Shown here: one piece after another, positions 1 through 4,848 of the stretch | Position numbering within the stretch: position 1 is the stretch's first letter | Layout: each line of letters opens with the position of its first letter | Assembly (NCBI GenBank): GCA_934133115.1 | Contig: CAKPAV010000105.1 | Location: 1-6,307 of the forward strand | Source of the DNA: an uncultured Bacilli bacterium | GTDB lineage: Bacteria; Bacillota_I; Bacilli_A; RFN20; CAG-826 | DNA length: 6,307 nucleotides | Direction of reading: 5' to 3' | Position numbers and translations under genes: made by a program | Notes under the pieces: model-generated | What the model was told of the DNA's origin: nothing | Database searches by the model: none | The model's input: only the letters and a program-made list of their open reading frames with translations

Positions 1-506
1 GTATTAAGGCTGTAATCTTTAGTGCAATTGTTGCGGCTTTCGCATTGTTTTGTGATCCACTAAGTCTAACATTTAACATTTTTAGAGGAGATAAAGTAAT
101 ATTTAACTTCTTTACAATTGCAGTACCAAGATATGACTATGCACCAGAAGATATTGCTTTACTATATTATGGAGCAAATGTTATTATCGTTTTACTAGTT
201 GTTGCTACACTTGTTTTAAGTATTTTAGCTTTATTAAATCAAAAAGGTAAGATGGTAAATGCCACTAACGGAATTACTAAAGCATTAAAAATTGTTTCAA
301 AACTTGCATTTGGTTTAGGCGCTTTCCTTGCTAACATTGTTAATGTTGCTTTAGGTTTTATTACTTGTGGTGGAAATGGTGTTGTTACCCTTATTATTTA
401 TTTCGTTATTCTTATTTTAGCATCAATTATGAATACAACATGTAAGAATTACGCAAATAGAATTCTTCCAGCTAAACAAAATAAAGCAGTTGCTGAAAAT
501 AAATAA
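1..506 (+). CDS. Multi-pass membrane protein, 3' part (5' end outside window)
   Basis: The frame is open from the first complete codon at position 3 to the TAA at 504-506, giving 167 visible residues with no start in view. A TTG at 45 lies inside the frame, has no ribosome binding site and falls in a hydrophobic run, so the gene almost certainly begins upstream. About four hydrophobic stretches are visible, near residues 1-16, 54-78, 100-121 and 126-143 of the visible part. A polar loop of roughly 40 residues follows the first, and the C-terminal tail is lysine-rich and probably cytoplasmic. I recognise no family or catalytic motif, so the function is unknown. It is followed after 34 nt by a lipoprotein gene with its own ribosome binding site and no terminator between, so the two are probably co-transcribed. 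Membrane location is well supported; any role is not. Confidence 0.8.
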   Translation, partial: IKAVIFSAIVAAFALFCDPLSLTFNIFRGDKVIFNFFTIAVPRYDYAPEDIALLYYGANVIIVLLVVATLVLSILALLNQKGKMVNATNGITKALKIVSKLAFGLGAFLANIVNVALGFITCGGNGVVTLIIYFVILILASIMNTTCKNYANRILPAKQNKAVAENK

Positions 507-523
507 TTAAAAAATAAGTTGAT

Positions 524-532
524 AGAAAGAGG
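524..532 (+). promoter_or_regulatory. Ribosome binding site of the lipoprotein gene
   Basis: AGAAAGAGG at 524-532 is a purine-rich Shine-Dalgarno-like stretch 8 nt before the ATG at 541. It supports that start. Confidence 0.6.
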
Positions 533-540
533 AAAAAACT

Positions 541-978
541 ATGAAAAACAAATTTTTTATTGCCGTTGCTATGATGGCTTGTGCTTTACCATTAGTTTCT
601 TGTGGTAACTCAAATGGAAAACAATACTATGAAACTGCAATTAAGCATGTTAAAAATGATTTATTGGAGCGTTCTAAATCGTGGGACTTCCAATATTCTA
701 ATGCTGAAGTTTGTGAACAAACTTTTAAAAGCGGAAATAAGACTATTGCTGTAAAATTCGATTATGTTATTAAATATGAGGATATAAGTTTTGATTCAAA
801 AAAAGAATTTGAAGGTACTTGTTATTTCATCATGTCTGATTATGATAAGACCACAAAAACTTTTGATAGTGTAAAATGCTCACAATGTTCTTATTATTTG
901 ACAAATGGTGATGACGGACTTAGATATACATATGCTTCTACAAAGTCATACGGGAAAGTAATTTATACACAAGATTAA
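541..978 (+). CDS. Small secreted lipoprotein of unknown function
   Basis: This 145-residue protein opens with a type II signal peptide: Lys-rich n-region (MKNK), hydrophobic core at residues 5-17, and a lipobox L18-V19-S20-C21. Cys21 would be lipidated by Lgt and become the mature N-terminus after LspA cleavage, anchoring the protein on the outer face of the membrane. The mature part of about 125 residues is polar, rich in Lys, Tyr, Ser and Asp, and alternates in a way that suggests beta strands (for example residues 60-80 and 88-98). It has two further cysteines close together, in the CSQCSYY stretch near the C-terminus. I recognise no named domain. The ATG at 541 has a good ribosome binding site. 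It sits 34 nt after a membrane-protein gene and before a strong terminator, so it is probably the last gene of that operon. The lipoprotein call is firm; the function is unknown. Confidence 0.85.
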   Translation: MKNKFFIAVAMMACALPLVSCGNSNGKQYYETAIKHVKNDLLERSKSWDFQYSNAEVCEQTFKSGNKTIAVKFDYVIKYEDISFDSKKEFEGTCYFIMSDYDKTTKTFDSVKCSQCSYYLTNGDDGLRYTYASTKSYGKVIYTQD

Positions 979-1005
979 TAATTAGAATTTTTTATTAGTT
1001 ATTAT

Positions 1006-1037
1006 GCTTTCAAGATTGATTGCTTGAAGGCTTTTTT
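1006..1037 (+). terminator. Intrinsic terminator after the lipoprotein gene
   Basis: Arms GCTTTCAAG (1006-1014) and CTTGAAGGC (1023-1031) form a 9-bp stem with one G-U pair and an 8-nt loop, followed immediately by six T (1032-1037). It lies 28 nt after the lipoprotein stop and ends the upstream operon. Confidence 0.9.
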
Positions 1038-1138
1038 AATTTTTAATAGAAGATAGGTAATAACTAATTAGAGATAAAAATATAAAGATTATAACTTAAA
1101 TTAGTTGTATTGCAAATTAGTCGATGCATCTCTAAATA

Positions 1139-1168
1139 TTGGAAATTTGTAATATTTAATGCTATATT
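1139..1168 (+). promoter_or_regulatory. Candidate extended -10 promoter for the flavin reductase/tRNA-editing pair
   Basis: TGCTATATT at 1160-1168 is an extended -10 (TG at 1160-1161, hexamer TATATT at 1163-1168). TTGGAA at 1139-1144 is a plausible -35, matching four of six consensus bases, with an 18-nt spacer. Transcription would start near 1175, giving a leader of about 90 nt. The other sequence between the terminator and this promoter (1038-1138) is AT-rich and holds only short inverted repeats of doubtful meaning. Confidence 0.5.
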
Positions 1169-1189
1169 AAGTATGGTTATTAAACCAGA

Positions 1190-1244
1190 GGATAAAATTA
1201 ATATTGATAGTTAATTTTAAATTTATTATCAAAATATTTTATCC
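1190..1244 (+). promoter_or_regulatory. Long imperfect hairpin in the leader before the flavin reductase gene
   Basis: GGATAAAAT (1190-1198) is the exact reverse complement of ATTTTATCC (1236-1244). Inside it, TTGATA (1204-1209) pairs with TATCAA (1227-1232). The two-part stem would sit wholly within the leader of the predicted transcript and end 7 nt before the ribosome binding site. There is no T run after it, so it is not a normal terminator. It does not match a riboswitch I know; in particular it is too short and too AT-rich for the FMN (RFN) element. A protein operator or an mRNA-stabilising stem are both possible. Confidence 0.35.
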
Positions 1245-1251
1245 ATAAGCA

Positions 1252-1257
1252 AAGGAG
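1252..1257 (+). promoter_or_regulatory. Ribosome binding site of the flavin reductase gene
   Basis: AAGGAG at 1252-1257, 10 nt before the ATG at 1268, fixes the start of the flavin-reductase-like gene. Confidence 0.8.
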
Positions 1258-1267
1258 ACAAACGATT

Positions 1268-1822
1268 ATGAAAAAAGAAATTGAAACAAAATCCGCTATT
1301 TTCCCAATGCCAGTTCTAATGGTAGCGACTTATAATGTTGATGGAACTGTTGATGTTATGAATGCTGCTTGGGGTATGATGTTAGAAATGGATCAAGTAG
1401 TATTAAATTTATCAGACTTCCATAAAACCACTAAAAATATTTTAAAAAGAAAAGCATTTACTGTTAGCGTGGCTGATGCAAAACACGTAAAAGAAGCTGA
1501 TTATTTTGGTATTGCTTCTGGTAATGATACACCGAACAAATTAGAAAAAAGTAAGATGACATTTAGTAAATCTAATCATGTTGATGCACCAATTATTAAT
1601 GAATTTCCAGTATGTATGGAATGTGAATTTTTAGAAGAAACCAGCTGCGGAATTGTTGGTAGAGTACTTAATGTTACCGCTGATGAAGAAGTATTAACTA
1701 ATGGTAATGTCGATATTAGTAAATTAGACGCTATTGCATATGATCCATTTACTAATGGATATTATGTTGTTAAAGAACGTGTTGGTAATGCTTTTAAAGA
1801 TGGTTTAAGCATTAAAAAATAA
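1268..1822 (+). CDS. Flavin reductase-like FMN-binding split-barrel protein
   Basis: This 184-residue cytoplasmic protein resembles the flavin reductase-like/flavoredoxin family (DIM6/NTAB, COG1853), whose members bind FMN in a split beta-barrel and pass electrons from NAD(P)H or a partner protein to flavin or another acceptor. Visible family features, in order, are the N-terminal P-M-P-V-x-M-V-A-T-Y strand (residues 13-22), the N-A-A-W-G segment (32-36) that lines the flavin site, the S-D-F-H-K-T-T-K-N-I stretch (49-58) expected to contact the flavin phosphate, and D-Y-F-G-I-A-S-G (78-85). Length is normal for the family. The stretch after the last motif reads NDTPNKLEKSK, matching the usual D-K-F-E position. 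The gene starts with a clear ribosome binding site and is followed after 3 nt by a tRNA-editing homologue, so the two are co-transcribed. The physiological substrate cannot be told from sequence. The family is confident; true reductase activity is less so. Confidence 0.88.
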   Translation: MKKEIETKSAIFPMPVLMVATYNVDGTVDVMNAAWGMMLEMDQVVLNLSDFHKTTKNILKRKAFTVSVADAKHVKEADYFGIASGNDTPNKLEKSKMTFSKSNHVDAPIINEFPVCMECEFLEETSCGIVGRVLNVTADEEVLTNGNVDISKLDAIAYDPFTNGYYVVKERVGNAFKDGLSIKK

Positions 1823-1825
1823 TGT

Positions 1826-2371
1826 ATGATTGAAGTAAAAAATCCAACAAATTCTAAACCGATTGCCTATAAAACCGAATTAGAAAAAGAAGTTTATGAA
1901 ACATTAGAAAGGCTTGATATACCTTATACACGTGTTGAAACGAGTCCAGCTATTACCATGGAAGATTGTTTAGCAATCGATAAAGTATTAGGAGTAGAAG
2001 TTATTAAAACACTTTTTCTATGCAATCAACAAAAAACTAAATTTTATTTATTTGTTACAAAAAGCAATAAGAAATTTAATACAAAAGCATTTAGTTCGGT
2101 GCTTAATATAAGTAGAGTATCTTTTGGAAGCGAAGAATTACTGCATGAGTTATTAAAAGTAGTTATTGGTGCGTGCACTATTTTTAGTTGCTTAGTTGAT
2201 AAAGATAATAAAGTAGAAGTAGTAATTGATGAAGATGTTATTAAAGATGAATATTATGGCTGTAGTGATGGCACCACTACTTGTTATATGAAATTAAAAA
2301 CAAGCGATGTGTTAGAAAAAATATTACCATTTTCTAATCATAAAGCGACAATAATTAGATTTAATTCTTAG
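1826..2371 (+). CDS. YbaK/PrdX-type aminoacyl-tRNA deacylase homologue with altered active-site loops
   Basis: This 181-residue protein belongs to the YbaK/ProRS-associated-domain superfamily, of the stand-alone prolyl-tRNA editing (PrdX/ProXp-ala) type that removes wrongly attached alanine from tRNA-Pro in the cytoplasm. Matching family features are R-V-E-x-x-P-A-I-T-M-E-D-C (residues 36-48), the K-T-L-F-L-C-N strand (61-67) with the conserved lysine at 61, the Q-K-T-K-F-Y-L segment (69-75), S-R-V-S-F-G (96-101) and V-I-D-E-D (133-137). Two loops are unusual. The family's G-(S/A)-V-(S/T)-P-type loop reads G-A-C-T-I-F (115-120). The (C/V)-H-P-x-x-N-T loop reads C-S-D-G-T-T-T (146-152), losing the His and Asn. 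Activity may therefore be changed or lost. The ATG at 1826 lies 3 nt after the upstream stop with no clear ribosome binding site, so translation is probably coupled. The stop is TAG. Confidence 0.85.
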   Translation: MIEVKNPTNSKPIAYKTELEKEVYETLERLDIPYTRVETSPAITMEDCLAIDKVLGVEVIKTLFLCNQQKTKFYLFVTKSNKKFNTKAFSSVLNISRVSFGSEELLHELLKVVIGACTIFSCLVDKDNKVEVVIDEDVIKDEYYGCSDGTTTCYMKLKTSDVLEKILPFSNHKATIIRFNS

Positions 2372-2372
2372 T

Positions 2373-2421
2373 AAGAGTGATAAAGTGAATTAAATATTCT
2401 TTATTTATTCACTCTTTTTTT
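2373..2421 (+). terminator. Intrinsic terminator after the tRNA-editing homologue
   Basis: AAGAGTGA (2373-2380) pairs with TCACTCTT (2409-2416), and TAAAG (2381-2385) can pair with CTTTA (2399-2403) inside it. A run of seven T follows (2415-2421), its first two bases being part of the stem. It begins 2 nt after the stop at 2371 and separates the metabolic pair from the two-component genes. Confidence 0.85.
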
Positions 2422-2438
2422 ATTTTTGCTTTTAAAAA

Positions 2439-2457
2439 TATGTATTATAAATACATA
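2439..2457. promoter_or_regulatory. Perfect 8-bp-arm inverted repeat upstream of the response regulator gene (possible operator)
   Basis: TATGTATT (2439-2446) and AATACATA (2450-2457) are exact reverse complements separated by 3 nt. It has no T run and lies between the terminator and the candidate promoter, about 25 nt before its -35. This suits a dimeric DNA-binding protein, but the sequence is very AT-rich and chance is possible. Confidence 0.35.
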
Positions 2458-2481
2458 CCAAATTAAGAAAATATTTATAAC

Positions 2482-2509
2482 TTGAATAATTTTTCAATAA
2501 ATGTAGAAT
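2482..2509 (+). promoter_or_regulatory. Candidate promoter of the two-component operon
   Basis: TTGAAT (2482-2487, four of six consensus -35 bases) and TAGAAT (2504-2509, five of six -10 bases) are separated by 16 nt. Transcription would begin near 2516, leaving a leader of only about 14 nt that consists mostly of the ribosome binding site. Confidence 0.45.
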
Positions 2510-2518
2510 AAAATAAAC

Positions 2519-2524
2519 GAGGTG
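2519..2524 (+). promoter_or_regulatory. Ribosome binding site deciding the response regulator start
   Basis: GAGGTG at 2519-2524 is spaced 5 nt from the ATG at 2530. It overlaps the upstream in-frame GTG at 2524, so that GTG cannot use it as a start signal. The ATG also gives the family's standard N-terminus, MYQVCIVDDE. Confidence 0.75.
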
Positions 2525-2529
2525 TGAGT

Positions 2530-3243
2530 ATGTATCAAGTTTGTATCGTTGATGATGAAATTAAAGAAATTAAATCACTTAAAGATTCCATCTTTAGTTT
2601 TTTTAAAAACAAATCATTAACTGTAAATGTTGATAAGTACGACAATCCAGTTTCTTTCTTAAATAATTTTGAAAAAAGCAAATATGATTTAATATTGCTT
2701 GATATTAGTATGCCACAAAAAAATGGTATTGATGTTGCGCGTCTTATTAGAGAAAAAGATGATATGGTTAAAATAATTTTTACTACATCTTTAATTCAAT
2801 ATGCCATTAAAGGATATGAAGTAAATGCTTTTGATTATTTACTTAAACCAATATCATATTCATCTTTTTGCCTTACCATGGAAAGATTAATGAAGTTTAT
2901 AAGTAATGATGAATTTATTATTATTTCTAAAAATAAAAATACAACAATTAAAATCCCTATTATGAATATTAAATACATTGAAGTAATTGATCACAAAGTT
3001 ATATTTCATACAACAGGAGAAACATATTCTTTGCGTGACACATTAGATAATTATATTGAAAAATTAAAAGATCATTATTTTTCATTATGTAATCGTTGCT
3101 ATTTAGTTAATTTATATTATGTTACTAAAATAGAAGAAGGTGCAGCTTATATAGGTGATGTAGTATTAAATATATCACGCGCTAAAAAGAAACAATTTGT
3201 TAATGACTTAAATAATTATTTATCACTAGGTGGTGGTGTTTAA
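2530..3243 (+). CDS. LytTR-family response regulator (AgrA/ComE/VirR type)
   Basis: This 237-residue cytoplasmic transcription regulator has two domains. The receiver (residues 1-120) has the acidic pair D8-D9, phospho-acceptor D58 in L-I-L-L-D-I-S-M-P, switch residue T86 in I-I-F-T-T-S, and the conserved K106 in D-Y-L-L-K-P-I. The LytTR DNA-binding domain (about 128-232) shows I-K-Y-I-E (147-151), H-Y-F-S-L-C-N-R-C-Y-L-V-N-L (182-195) and L-N-I-S-R-x-K-K-x-x-F (213-223). The family binds paired direct repeats about 21-22 bp apart and usually activates surface, bacteriocin, competence or virulence genes. The start at ATG 2530 was chosen for its ribosome binding site. The kinase gene begins 1 nt after the stop, so the pair is a cognate two-component system. 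A matching repeat pair lies at 4596-4632. All key residues are present, so it should be functional. Confidence 0.95.
   Translation: MYQVCIVDDEIKEIKSLKDSIFSFFKNKSLTVNVDKYDNPVSFLNNFEKSKYDLILLDISMPQKNGIDVARLIREKDDMVKIIFTTSLIQYAIKGYEVNAFDYLLKPISYSSFCLTMERLMKFISNDEFIIISKNKNTTIKIPIMNIKYIEVIDHKVIFHTTGETYSLRDTLDNYIEKLKDHYFSLCNRCYLVNLYYVTKIEEGAAYIGDVVLNISRAKKKQFVNDLNNYLSLGGGV
3228..3236 (+). promoter_or_regulatory. Ribosome binding site of the kinase gene, inside the regulator's last codons
   Basis: AGGTGGTGG (3228-3236) encodes the Gly run near the regulator's C-terminus and also offers AGGTGG as a ribosome binding site for the ATG at 3245. The in-frame GTG triplets at 3230-3238 fall within this site and are unlikely starts. 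Confidence 0.55.
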
Positions 3244-3244
3244 T

Positions 3245-4597
3245 ATGGAATTATCACAATTAGCCCTCTATAAAATGGTTTTTGCTCTTGAAATTATTGT
3301 GGCAATGCTAATGTTTTCATATAGATTAAAGAAGCGTAATCATTTTGTTGTTAGATTAATTTCATCTATTGCTATAATTCTAGTTATTTCTTTTTTCTTT
3401 CCGTTATTTAAAAACATATCATATACTTGGTGGTATACATCTTTAATGTTTTTAATATTATTTTTTATATGTGTAGGAATGTTATTTTTCATTTACGATG
3501 CTTCATGGCAAAGGATATTTTTTATAGCGATTTCTTCTTATACTTTACAAACTCTTGCTCATAATGTTTTTGCCTTCATCTGTCATATTTCTGGATTGTA
3601 TACTTCAAATTCAGTGGGTATATATGGTGAAACACTAGTGGATTTTTATAATAATGCCATTAATTTTATTTTATTTGCTTCTGTTTATTTAACGTGTTAT
3701 TCCTTTATTTACGCTTTTGGCTATCATTTTTTACGTAAGAAAATGTACGCGACTGATATAAAATTTAGTATTATTGTGATATTTGCCATGTCTGGCTTAA
3801 TTTTGTTTTCCGATATTTTGTTAAATGCAATATTTGTTTATTCTAATGGTGATTATAATCGTATTCACTCAATAGTTGTATCTTTATGTAATGTGATTTT
3901 ATGTATTATGATTTTTTGCATTCAAACTTCATTTATTGATATTAGACATTTAAGAAAAGAATTATTAATTACTCAGCAATTACTTCATAAAGCTGATGAA
4001 CAATACACTATTACGAAACAAAATATTGATTTGATTAATATTAAATGTCATGATTTAAGGCATCAAATTCGCGAATTTGGTTCAAAAGAAAATGTTGATA
4101 AGAACACATTAAATGAATTAGAAAATATTGTATCTATTTATGATTCAACATTAAAAACAGGTAATGAAGCGCTTGATTTAATTTTAACGGAAAAGAGTTT
4201 GCTTTGTACTAAAAATCATATTCAAATGAAATATTTTGGTGATTGTTCTAGTTTAAACTTTGTTGATAAATCAGATTTATTTTCTTTATTTGGAAATGCT
4301 ATTGATAACGCAATTGAAGCAGTTAATAAAACAGATAATAAAGATTTAAGAACAATTAATCTAATTGTTCGTCCTATTCATAGTTTAGTTTCCATTCGTG
4401 TGGAAAACTATTTTAGTGGAGAAATTAAACTTGATAATGCGGGATTACCGATAACTACGAAAAAAGACAAAGATTATCATGGCTATGGTATAAAATCAAT
4501 TATGTATATTGCTAAAAAATATAATGGTGATGTTAGAATTAATGTCGATAATGAAAATCATATCTTTTCTTTGTCAATATTGTTGCCTTTAAACTAA
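3245..4597 (+). CDS. AgrC-like (HPK10/GHKL) sensor histidine kinase
   Basis: This 450-residue membrane kinase is the partner of the LytTR regulator. Residues 1-230 hold six to seven hydrophobic segments (about 8-27, 36-52, 66-84, 88-113, 138-162, 173-199, 207-229), the polytopic sensor typical of AgrC-like kinases that detect extracellular peptides. A helical linker (232-265) leads to the dimerisation/phospho-acceptor box C-H-D-L-R-H-Q with the likely phospho-histidine H269. The GHKL ATPase domain follows, with the N box L-F-G-N-A-I-D-N-A-I-E-A (349-359, N351 and N355) and the G box H-G-Y-G-I-K-S-I (412-419). A T-T-K-K-D-K-D stretch at 404-410 matches the lid region. The ATG at 3245, 1 nt after the regulator stop, is preferred to upstream GTGs. 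The signal is unknown: I recognise no AgrB or AgrD in the window. There is no terminator after it, so read-through into the peptide gene is possible. Confidence 0.92.
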   Translation: MELSQLALYKMVFALEIIVAMLMFSYRLKKRNHFVVRLISSIAIILVISFFFPLFKNISYTWWYTSLMFLILFFICVGMLFFIYDASWQRIFFIAISSYTLQTLAHNVFAFICHISGLYTSNSVGIYGETLVDFYNNAINFILFASVYLTCYSFIYAFGYHFLRKKMYATDIKFSIIVIFAMSGLILFSDILLNAIFVYSNGDYNRIHSIVVSLCNVILCIMIFCIQTSFIDIRHLRKELLITQQLLHKADEQYTITKQNIDLINIKCHDLRHQIREFGSKENVDKNTLNELENIVSIYDSTLKTGNEALDLILTEKSLLCTKNHIQMKYFGDCSSLNFVDKSDLFSLFGNAIDNAIEAVNKTDNKDLRTINLIVRPIHSLVSIRVENYFSGEIKLDNAGLPITTKKDKDYHGYGIKSIMYIAKKYNGDVRINVDNENHIFSLSILLPLN

Positions 4598-4632
4598 TTA
4601 CTGAATACGGCAAGCAAATTACTGAATACGGC
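4596..4632. promoter_or_regulatory. Twin 16-bp direct repeat, 21-bp period: probable LytTR binding site
   Basis: AATTACTGAATACGGC occurs exactly at 4596-4611 and again at 4617-4632, with 5 bp between and a 21-bp period, two helical turns. The first copy begins in the kinase stop codon. Known LytTR regulators (AgrA, ComE, PlnC) bind two direct repeats of about 9 bp spaced by about 12 bp, the same 21-bp period. The repeat ends 29 bp upstream of a perfect -10 that lacks a -35. The sequence itself is not the textbook AgrA motif, so assignment to the adjacent regulator rests on geometry and position. Confidence 0.75.
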
Positions 4633-4638
4633 TATAAA

Positions 4639-4667
4639 CCTCTAATGAAAGCGTTTTAATGTATAAT
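4639..4667 (+). promoter_or_regulatory. Activator-type promoter of the peptide/secreted-protein genes
   Basis: TATAAT at 4662-4667 is a perfect -10. At 16-18 bp spacing the -35 region (around 4638-4645, CCTCTA) has no likeness to TTGACA. Transcription would start near 4674, putting the twin repeat at about -78 to -42. A good -10, no -35 and upstream repeats are the signature of a promoter that needs an activator. Confidence 0.65.
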
Positions 4668-4677
4668 TAAATTGCTA

Positions 4678-4685
4678 AAAGGAGG
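4678..4685 (+). promoter_or_regulatory. Ribosome binding site of the 45-aa peptide gene
   Basis: AAAGGAGG at 4678-4685 is a near-perfect Shine-Dalgarno sequence 11 nt before the ATG at 4697. GAGGTTT (4682-4688) is the exact complement of AAACCTC (4636-4642) in the promoter, so it could be masked in transcripts that start further upstream. Confidence 0.8.
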
Positions 4686-4696
4686 TTTCTTTTATT

Positions 4697-4834
4697 ATGG
4701 AAACAAAGAAAAAGTACATAACTCCAAACTATTTGGAAGTTGATGTCGTTTTAGAAGATATTACATGTGCCTCAGGAGATTTTGATGTAAAAGATAATAA
4801 TGATCTCTTAGATAATGGCTATGTAGAGTTATAA
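4697..4834 (+). CDS. 45-residue acidic peptide, unrecognised family
   Basis: An ATG with a strong ribosome binding site opens a 45-codon frame ending at TAA 4832-4834. The N-terminus is METKKKYITPNYLEV. A hydrophobic/acidic middle leads to E-D-I-T-C-A-S-G (residues 20-27), with the only cysteine at 24. The C-terminal 18 residues are rich in Asp and Asn. It has no signal peptide or membrane segment and is clearly acidic (11 Asp/Glu against 4 Lys). The pattern Y-x-x-P, then E-D-I/V, then S-G recalls short hypothetical proteins I have seen in gut Firmicutes, but I know no function for them. It is the first gene after the twin repeat, and the next gene's ribosome binding site overlaps its stop, so the two are translated together. 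It could be a precursor or signal peptide, or a small partner of the secreted protein; it does not look like AgrD. That it is a gene is well supported; the role is unknown. Confidence 0.75.
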   Translation: METKKKYITPNYLEVDVVLEDITCASGDFDVKDNNDLLDNGYVEL

Positions 4835-4840
4835 GGAGGT
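4833..4840 (+). promoter_or_regulatory. Ribosome binding site of the secreted protein gene, overlapping the peptide stop
   Basis: AAGGAGGT at 4833-4840 uses the last two bases of the peptide gene's TAA and lies 8 nt before the ATG at 4849. The spacing is ideal and marks the two genes as one transcription unit. Confidence 0.85.
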
Positions 4841-4848
4841 AAACGTAT

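Noticed and set aside
45..47. TTG at 45 as the start of the first membrane protein.
   Set aside because: The frame is open to the window edge, the preceding codons encode a hydrophobic segment, and there is no ribosome binding site.
994..1068. 11-bp inverted repeat (994-1004 and 1058-1068) flanking the first terminator, with a neighbouring 8-bp pair (1068-1075 and 1128-1135).
   Set aside because: In DNA this AT-rich an 11-bp inverted repeat is expected about once by chance in a window of this size on a rough estimate, and there is no gene or transcript logic for it.
2524..2529. GTG start giving the response regulator two extra residues.
   Set aside because: The GTG overlaps the ribosome binding site; the ATG at 2530 has correct spacing and gives the usual LytTR regulator N-terminus.
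3230..3244. GTG start giving the kinase five extra residues.
   Set aside because: The GTG triplets lie inside the purine-rich site that serves the ATG at 3245.
4697..4834. The 45-aa peptide as an AgrD autoinducer precursor.
   Set aside because: It lacks an amphipathic or hydrophobic N-terminal helix and the conserved acidic-proline C-terminal tail, and no AgrB is visible nearby.
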